Assembly (NCBI GenBank): GCA_947089145.1
Contig: CAMUJH010000002.1
Location: 62,001-126,000 of the forward strand
Direction: 5' to 3'
DNA: 64,000 nucleotides
DNA from: an uncultured Hungatella sp.
Lineage (GTDB): Bacteria; Bacillota; Clostridia; Lachnospirales; Lachnospiraceae
Shown here: positions 60,019 through 64,000 of the stretch, in pieces
Position numbering within the stretch: the stretch's first letter is position 1
Layout: each line of letters starts with the position of its first letter
Made by a program: the position numbers and the translations under genes
The notes under the pieces: generated by a model
Told to the model about the DNA's origin: nothing
Database searches by the model: none
Seen by the model: only the letters and a program-made list of their open reading frames with translations

Positions 60019-61266
60019 TTATTGTAAAAATAATGCACCTGTCTGTTTTGCGCACCACCACAGATCCATTTTTTCCACTGTTTCCGCTGCATATACCGGC
60101 TCGGAATAAATCACGCCCCCGTCCAGGCTGTATAGAAGCTTTCCCACCTGCTGCCCTGCTTTTACAGGCGCAGGGAGCACTTTTGGCACTGACAGGCTCA
60201 CTTTCACCTTCTCCCCCTGCTTCACAAGCACCTGGGGGGCCTTCTCCCCGTTTCCGGGCTGCGCCTTAAGTGTTACGGCTGCCTCATGGCCGATGCGGCC
60301 GTCAGAAGGAACTCCGTCTGCAACGGATACAGGCTTTAGCACTGGCGCTTCTGGCAGCGGCTCATTTGTATAGTGTTCCAGCCCGTACTGGAGCAGCCTT
60401 CTTGCATCGTTCCACTTGTAGGTCTTGTGAGGCGGCCACCCGCAGCCTAAAAGTGCTATGACATATTTTCTCCCTTCATCTTCCATGGCTCCCACATAGC
60501 AGTACCCTGCTCCTCCTGTAAAACCGGTTTTCCCTGACAGCACTCCGTCCATCATGGTAAGAAGCGCATTATGGTTTATGCAGGAGTAGCTGCCTTTTCC
60601 GTCCAGGTCCGTAAAATAGTGGTTCTGGGCCTGGGTTATGGCCAGAAATTCCTGGCTTTTGGGAGATTTCCAGGTACAGTAGCTCATAATAGCCGCCAGA
60701 TCCCTGGCTGTGGTGCCGTGAATCTTTATGGTTCCGTCTTCTGCCGCCTCTTTGGCATCCAGACCGTTGGGAGTAATGAACCAGGTATTTTCGCATCCGA
60801 TTTCCCTGGCCTTTTTGTTCATCATGGCCGCAAATTCTTCCGTGCTTCCGGCTATATGTTCAGCCACCATAACGGCGCTGTCATTGTGGGATTCCAGCAT
60901 AAGGGAATGGAGAATATCCCCCAGCCGGAATCTGCGGCCTGCCGGCGCCCCCAGGTGAACTTTTGGCTGGCTTGCGGCATAGGAAGACACGGTTACCTCA
61001 TCCTCGACGCTGCCGTTTTCCAGCGCCAGGATACAGGTCATAATCTTTGTGGTGCTTGCCATGGGGCGGATCAGTTCCTCCTCCTTGCCGTAAAGCACCC
61101 GGCCTGTGGCAGCGTCCATTAACACCGCAGACTGGGAATTAAGCTTTAATTCAGGGGATTTTTCCTCTTCCTGAGCCATGGCAGGAGAAAGGAATGCGTA
61201 AAAAGACAGGGTTACTGCACACAGTACTGCTGCTGCATATTTATATGGATATATTTTTGCGTTCAT
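60019..61266 (-). CDS. D-alanyl-D-alanine carboxypeptidase (DacF/DacB type)
   Basis: Second S11 penicillin-binding protein of the window (415 residues). Signal peptide 1-31 ending AMA; catalytic STTK (71-74), SHN (126-128) and KTG (245-247); then a C-terminal PBP5-like beta domain (about 310-400). No wall-binding repeats, unlike the copy at 5659. The start at 61266 has GGAG 10 bases before it; longer in-frame starts lie in the divergent promoter region. The spore-cortex role of DacB/DacF relatives is possible, but no spo genes adjoin it. Confidence 0.92.
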   Translation of the reverse strand: MNAKIYPYKYAAAVLCAVTLSFYAFLSPAMAQEEEKSPELKLNSQSAVLMDAATGRVLYGKEEELIRPMASTTKIMTCILALENGSVEDEVTVSSYAASQPKVHLGAPAGRRFRLGDILHSLMLESHNDSAVMVAEHIAGSTEEFAAMMNKKAREIGCENTWFITPNGLDAKEAAEDGTIKIHGTTARDLAAIMSYCTWKSPKSQEFLAITQAQNHYFTDLDGKGSYSCINHNALLTMMDGVLSGKTGFTGGAGYCYVGAMEDEGRKYVIALLGCGWPPHKTYKWNDARRLLQYGLEHYTNEPLPEAPVLKPVSVADGVPSDGRIGHEAAVTLKAQPGNGEKAPQVLVKQGEKVKVSLSVPKVLPAPVKAGQQVGKLLYSLDGGVIYSEPVYAAETVEKMDLWWCAKQTGALFLQ

Positions 61267-61326
61267 GGGCAGACAGCTCCGAACATTATTATCTATCCTA
61301 TTCGGCTGCCTTTCATTTATTCCCCA

Positions 61327-61355
61327 TTGCATCCGAACATATATTCTGCTATACT
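61327..61355 (+). promoter_or_regulatory. Promoter of dinB
   Basis: TTGCAT (61327-61332), 17-base spacer, TATACT (61350-61355), 90 bases before the dinB start. No LexA-like box (GAAC-N4-GTTC) was seen. Confidence 0.75.
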
Positions 61356-61445
61356 CTATTTAGCTGCCGAAAAAGCGCCCCGAAACGCTGCGAAAAGCAG
61401 ATGCAGTACATTCCGGGCGCACCAAAAGCCGTACGGAGGAACCAT

Positions 61446-62699
61446 ATGACGCCGTTTCCATCTTCTTCAACGAGAATTATTTTCCACATTGACGTAAATT
61501 CCGCATTTCTAAGCTGGGAGTCCGTATACCGTTTAAAGAAAGATCCGTCCGCCCTGGATCTCCGCACTGTCCCTTCCATTGTAGGCGGCGATCAGAAGAC
61601 GAGGCACGGGGTGGTTCTCGCCAAGTCCACCCCGGCCAAGGCTTTCGGCATTGTCACCGGGGAGCCCATAGCCCAGGCCCTGAAAAAATGTCCTTCCCTT
61701 ACCTGCGTCCCCTCCCGTTTTGATGTCTACAGGGAGTATTCCGAAAGCCTTGTGGGCCTGCTTGAAGAATACACGCCGGATATGGAAAAATTCAGCATTG
61801 ACGAGGCGTTCCTGGATATGACGGCTACGATCCATCTGTTCGGAGAGCCCAAAGCCGTTGCCGACCAGATTCGGGAGCGGGTGAAAAGAGAGCTTGGATT
61901 TACGGTAAATGTGGGCATTGCCTCCAACAAGCTTCTGGCCAAAATGGCCTCGGACTTTCAGAAGCCGGACTTATGCCACACTCTGTGGAACCATGAAATC
62001 CCTTCCAAGATGTGGCCCCTTCCTGTTTCCGATTTATTCCTTGTAGGCAGTTCCGCAGAAAAAGCCATGCATTCCCTGGGAATCCACACCATTTACGACT
62101 TAGCCCACTTTGACCTGCAGACCTTAAAATTCCACCTGGGAGAGAAATATGCCGTCCAGATACACCGCTATGCCAACGGCGTGGATGATGACCCTGTAGA
62201 AGAAAAAGAGCCCGTGAACAAGGGGTACGGCAACAGCACCACCCTGTCCCGGGACGTAGATGACTATGACACTGCCTTCCAGGTGCTTCTGTCCCTGTGC
62301 GAAACCGTAGGAACCAGGCTTCGCAGAAACCATGTCCTGTCCGGCTGTGTCTGCGTGGAGCTGAAAGACTGGAAGTTCAGAAGCTTTTCCCACCAGGCTA
62401 TGTTAAAGACGCCTACAGATTCCTCCACGGTGCTTTACGAAACCGCCTGCCGGCTTCTCCGGGATTTCTGGGATCTGACGCCGGTGCGCCTCATAGGAGT
62501 GCGGGCCACGAAAATCTCGGATGAAGCGTTTGTTCAGCTGAATCTTTTTGACACCGAGAGAAACGATAAACTGGAGCAGATGGAAAAAGCCATTGACTCT
62601 ATCCGCGCAAAATACGGCATGGACAGCATTAAGCGGGCCAGCTTCCTGAAACCGGATTCCATTGTAGGCCATTTTACAGGCAAGGAAAAGGGGAAATAA
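61446..62699 (+). CDS. dinB: DNA polymerase IV (Y family)
   Basis: Error-prone translesion polymerase, 417 residues. Metal-binding motifs are D16 in IIFHIDVNSAFLSWE and D119/E120 in KFSIDEAFLDM; the little-finger domain occupies about 250-360, and a QLNLF-type clamp-binding motif (VQLNLFD) lies near the C-terminus. The frame extends 84 codons upstream, but GGAGG 6 bases before the ATG at 61446 marks the start. It uses aligned MDVNSAF-like residues rather than a typical YFA; members with this variant belong to the Firmicute DinB group. Confidence 0.95.
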   Translation: MTPFPSSSTRIIFHIDVNSAFLSWESVYRLKKDPSALDLRTVPSIVGGDQKTRHGVVLAKSTPAKAFGIVTGEPIAQALKKCPSLTCVPSRFDVYREYSESLVGLLEEYTPDMEKFSIDEAFLDMTATIHLFGEPKAVADQIRERVKRELGFTVNVGIASNKLLAKMASDFQKPDLCHTLWNHEIPSKMWPLPVSDLFLVGSSAEKAMHSLGIHTIYDLAHFDLQTLKFHLGEKYAVQIHRYANGVDDDPVEEKEPVNKGYGNSTTLSRDVDDYDTAFQVLLSLCETVGTRLRRNHVLSGCVCVELKDWKFRSFSHQAMLKTPTDSSTVLYETACRLLRDFWDLTPVRLIGVRATKISDEAFVQLNLFDTERNDKLEQMEKAIDSIRAKYGMDSIKRASFLKPDSIVGHFTGKEKGK

Positions 62700-62790
62700 G
62701 GCTTTACACCATTTTATCCATCCATTATAATAAAATCAGAATGCCATTAACACTGCTAAATTTCAGATAAAAAAGGAGGCGGACTGCTTT

Positions 62791-62982
62791 ATGGCAAATG
62801 ATCTTGAAATTACGAAAACCGCTATTGACGACTTCAAAAAAATCCAGAAGTATATGTTTTTAGCCAAAAAAGAACATGCCGTTGAAACGTATGCCAAGTT
62901 AAAAGACGAGTATCTTGCTCTAAAGGCAATCCTTCAGGTTGCAGGCGTCAATCTGACAGACATTGATAAAATGAAGGAGTAA
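62791..62982 (+). CDS. Small conserved helical protein
   Basis: 63 residues, highly charged and predicted all-helical (KTAIDDFKKIQKYMFLAKKE, YAKLKDEYLALKAILQ), no Cys, no signal. AAGGAGG lies 11 bases before the ATG and a strong terminator follows, so it is likely a real gene. It is 91 bases after dinB; any link is unclear. I do not recognise the family. Confidence 0.65.
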   Translation: MANDLEITKTAIDDFKKIQKYMFLAKKEHAVETYAKLKDEYLALKAILQVAGVNLTDIDKMKE

Positions 62983-63005
62983 CCCTGCATGGGAGCCTTT
63001 GCCAA

Positions 63006-63040
63006 AAAGAGCAAAGCCAGGACGGCTTTGCTCTTTTTTA
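63006..63040 (+). terminator. Strong intrinsic terminator after the small gene
   Basis: AAAGAGCAAAGCC (63006-63018) and GGCTTTGCTCTTT (63024-63036), perfect 13-base stem, 5-base loop, then TTTT. Confidence 0.92.
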
Positions 63041-63092
63041 ATTTCTCTTAAGTCAGGCATTCCGGAAAGCCCAAAGCAGCTTTCCGGCCTTC

Positions 63093-63368
63093 CTACAGCA
63101 GATAATCCTCGATCTCAAATTCCCTTCCGTTAATGGCCAGAGTCCTGATAAACACTGCCGGCTCTTCTCCGTCCTCTCCTTCTTCGCAGACGCCCCAGGC
63201 CACAAGCCTGGCGTGGCCCGCCTGTTCCTTAACGGAGATCTCCCTGCCTGTGATTCCCGTGTCTGCCAAGGCCTCCGCCAGCTCCAGAAGCACGTCCTCC
63301 ACTTCCTCGTCTATGCGGCACTTGGTAAATTCATGCTCCAACTCCTCATAAAGTTCTTCATTCAGCAT
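63093..63368 (-). CDS. Small acidic hypothetical protein downstream of the Hsp70-like gene
   Basis: 91 residues, very acidic, no recognised domain (MLNEELYEELEHEFTKCRID...). GGAGG, 8 bases before the ATG, overlaps the stop region of the Hsp70-like gene, so it is co-translated with it. It may be a partner or cofactor of that chaperone; this is context only. Confidence 0.7.
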   Translation of the reverse strand: MLNEELYEELEHEFTKCRIDEEVEDVLLELAEALADTGITGREISVKEQAGHARLVAWGVCEEGEDGEEPAVFIRTLAINGREFEIEDYLL

Positions 63369-63371
63369 GGA

Positions 63372-64000
63372 TTACTCCTCCATCATCTCCAGAAATCTCT
63401 TAAATTCCTCTTTTGCCTCCTCAATAATCCCCTGGTCATAGGTGTTCAGGGCCTGTTCAAATTTCCGGATAGCCCGCTCCACAAACAGCCGGTCATCTCC
63501 AAGGCTTTCCTCGTAAACCCGTTCTCCCCGCAGAAGCAGATATTTGTTCTCCTCCCTGTCCCTGGGATGAATCTTAAGGTATGACAGGGTCTTTAACCGC
63601 TCCTCAATCTCTTCCTCCGTCATGTCCACGTCCCGTCCCAGAAACACCTTCTTCATCACTTGTTCCGTGGAGGTAACCTTTACCTCAACCTCTAAAATAG
63701 AATTTATATCATAAGTATAGGTTACGTCCACAGACTCCTCCCCTGCCTTGGCAGGCGGAATGTCAATGAGAAGCTCCCCAAGAGACAGATTATTGGCCGC
63801 AAACCGGCTTTCCCCCTGTAAAACGTTAATGCGGATCTTGTCCTGATTATCCCGCACCGTATAAAGCCGCTCTGTCCGGCTGGCCGGAATCACCGTATTT
63901 CTGTCAATAATCGGGCAGAACACTCCGTTTTCAAACTCATGGTTCTCCCACTCCCGCACCACCTCAGTCCCCAGGGTAAAGGGGCATACATCTGTCAGGA
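63372..64000 (-). CDS. Hsp70-like chaperone (HscC/DnaK-type), C-terminal part
   Basis: The gene enters from the right edge; about 209 codons are visible. Near the edge the frame reads LTDVCPFTLGTEVV, the start of the Hsp70 substrate-binding domain (DVxPLTLG in DnaK), followed by the beta-sandwich (PIIDRNTVIPASRTERLYTV, DKIRINVLQGESRFAANN, LGELLIDIPPAKAGEESVDV) and a short helical lid (to EEFKRFLEMMEE). The lid is much shorter than in DnaK and differs in sequence, pointing to the HscC-like group rather than the main DnaK. The ATPase domain is outside the window. Confidence 0.85.
   Translation of the reverse strand, partial: LTDVCPFTLGTEVVREWENHEFENGVFCPIIDRNTVIPASRTERLYTVRDNQDKIRINVLQGESRFAANNLSLGELLIDIPPAKAGEESVDVTYTYDINSILEVEVKVTSTEQVMKKVFLGRDVDMTEEEIEERLKTLSYLKIHPRDREENKYLLLRGERVYEESLGDDRLFVERAIRKFEQALNTYDQGIIEEAKEEFKRFLEMMEE

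Overview
The window reads as a chromosomal segment of an anaerobic, low-to-moderate G+C Firmicute, most likely a Lachnospiraceae (Clostridium cluster XIVa) gut or rumen organism. Reasons: clostridial gene families (DUF6062, the 'endosialidase'-named small protein, rubrerythrin, sodium-pumping decarboxylase), SMC partners ScpA/ScpB, the mcsA-mcsB-clpC stress operon, strong AGGAGG ribosome binding sites, and TTGACA/TATAAT promoters with 17-18 base spacers. No rRNA, tRNA or CRISPR array was seen. A species cannot be named from the sequence alone.

Layout. 1-18.7 kb is housekeeping, almost all on the minus strand: rubrerythrin, phosphoesterase, scpA, scpB, degV and a partial peptidase E-like gene; a D-Ala-D-Ala carboxypeptidase with wall-binding repeats; trpS; a MATE exporter; then the proteostasis block ysxC-lon, clpX, clpP, tig; cardiolipin synthase; and ribU under an FMN riboswitch. 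19.0-25.1 kb is an accessory island: a frameshifted and internally deleted phage/plasmid primase, an excisionase-like protein, a zinc-finger protein of unknown function with its own promoter and operator-like palindromes, a visibly AT-rich type II restriction-modification system (methylase, nuclease, controller protein), and fused remnants of an IS200-type transposase and an AlbA_2 protein. No integrase or att site was found, so it looks like a decayed element kept for its R-M genes.

25.1-44.5 kb returns to core functions: metY, an orphan LytTR regulator, a DUF368 (PopT-type) transporter, a polar amino-acid ABC transporter, a YczE-type membrane protein behind an attenuator-like leader, a lone TPP-riboswitch-controlled substrate-binding protein, an EF-G-like protein with a degenerate NKxD motif, a zinc dehydrogenase divergent from a ROK regulator, a TrpXYZ-like ABC transporter, an M19 dipeptidase and radA. 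44.5-49.3 kb is the protein-arginine-phosphorylation/Clp operon, with a YtrA-type GntR regulator where ctsR is expected.

49.4-54.3 kb is the least ordinary locus: three consecutive genes for surface proteins, namely an SH3/glucosaminidase with a repeat-rich insert, a short membrane protein, and a cohesin-plus-cadherin-like membrane protein. The middle gene is a chimera of its two neighbours. 54.6-59.9 kb encodes a biotin-dependent sodium pump carrying two different carboxyltransferases (MmdA-like and OadA-like), a biotin carrier, OadB and a lipoprotein-type OadG. The window ends with a second D-Ala-D-Ala carboxypeptidase divergent from dinB, two small hypothetical genes and the C-terminal part of an Hsp70-like chaperone cut by the window edge.

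Start codons were moved inward from the longest reading frame wherever a clear Shine-Dalgarno or promoter position demanded it. Family names are from motif recognition, not database searches.
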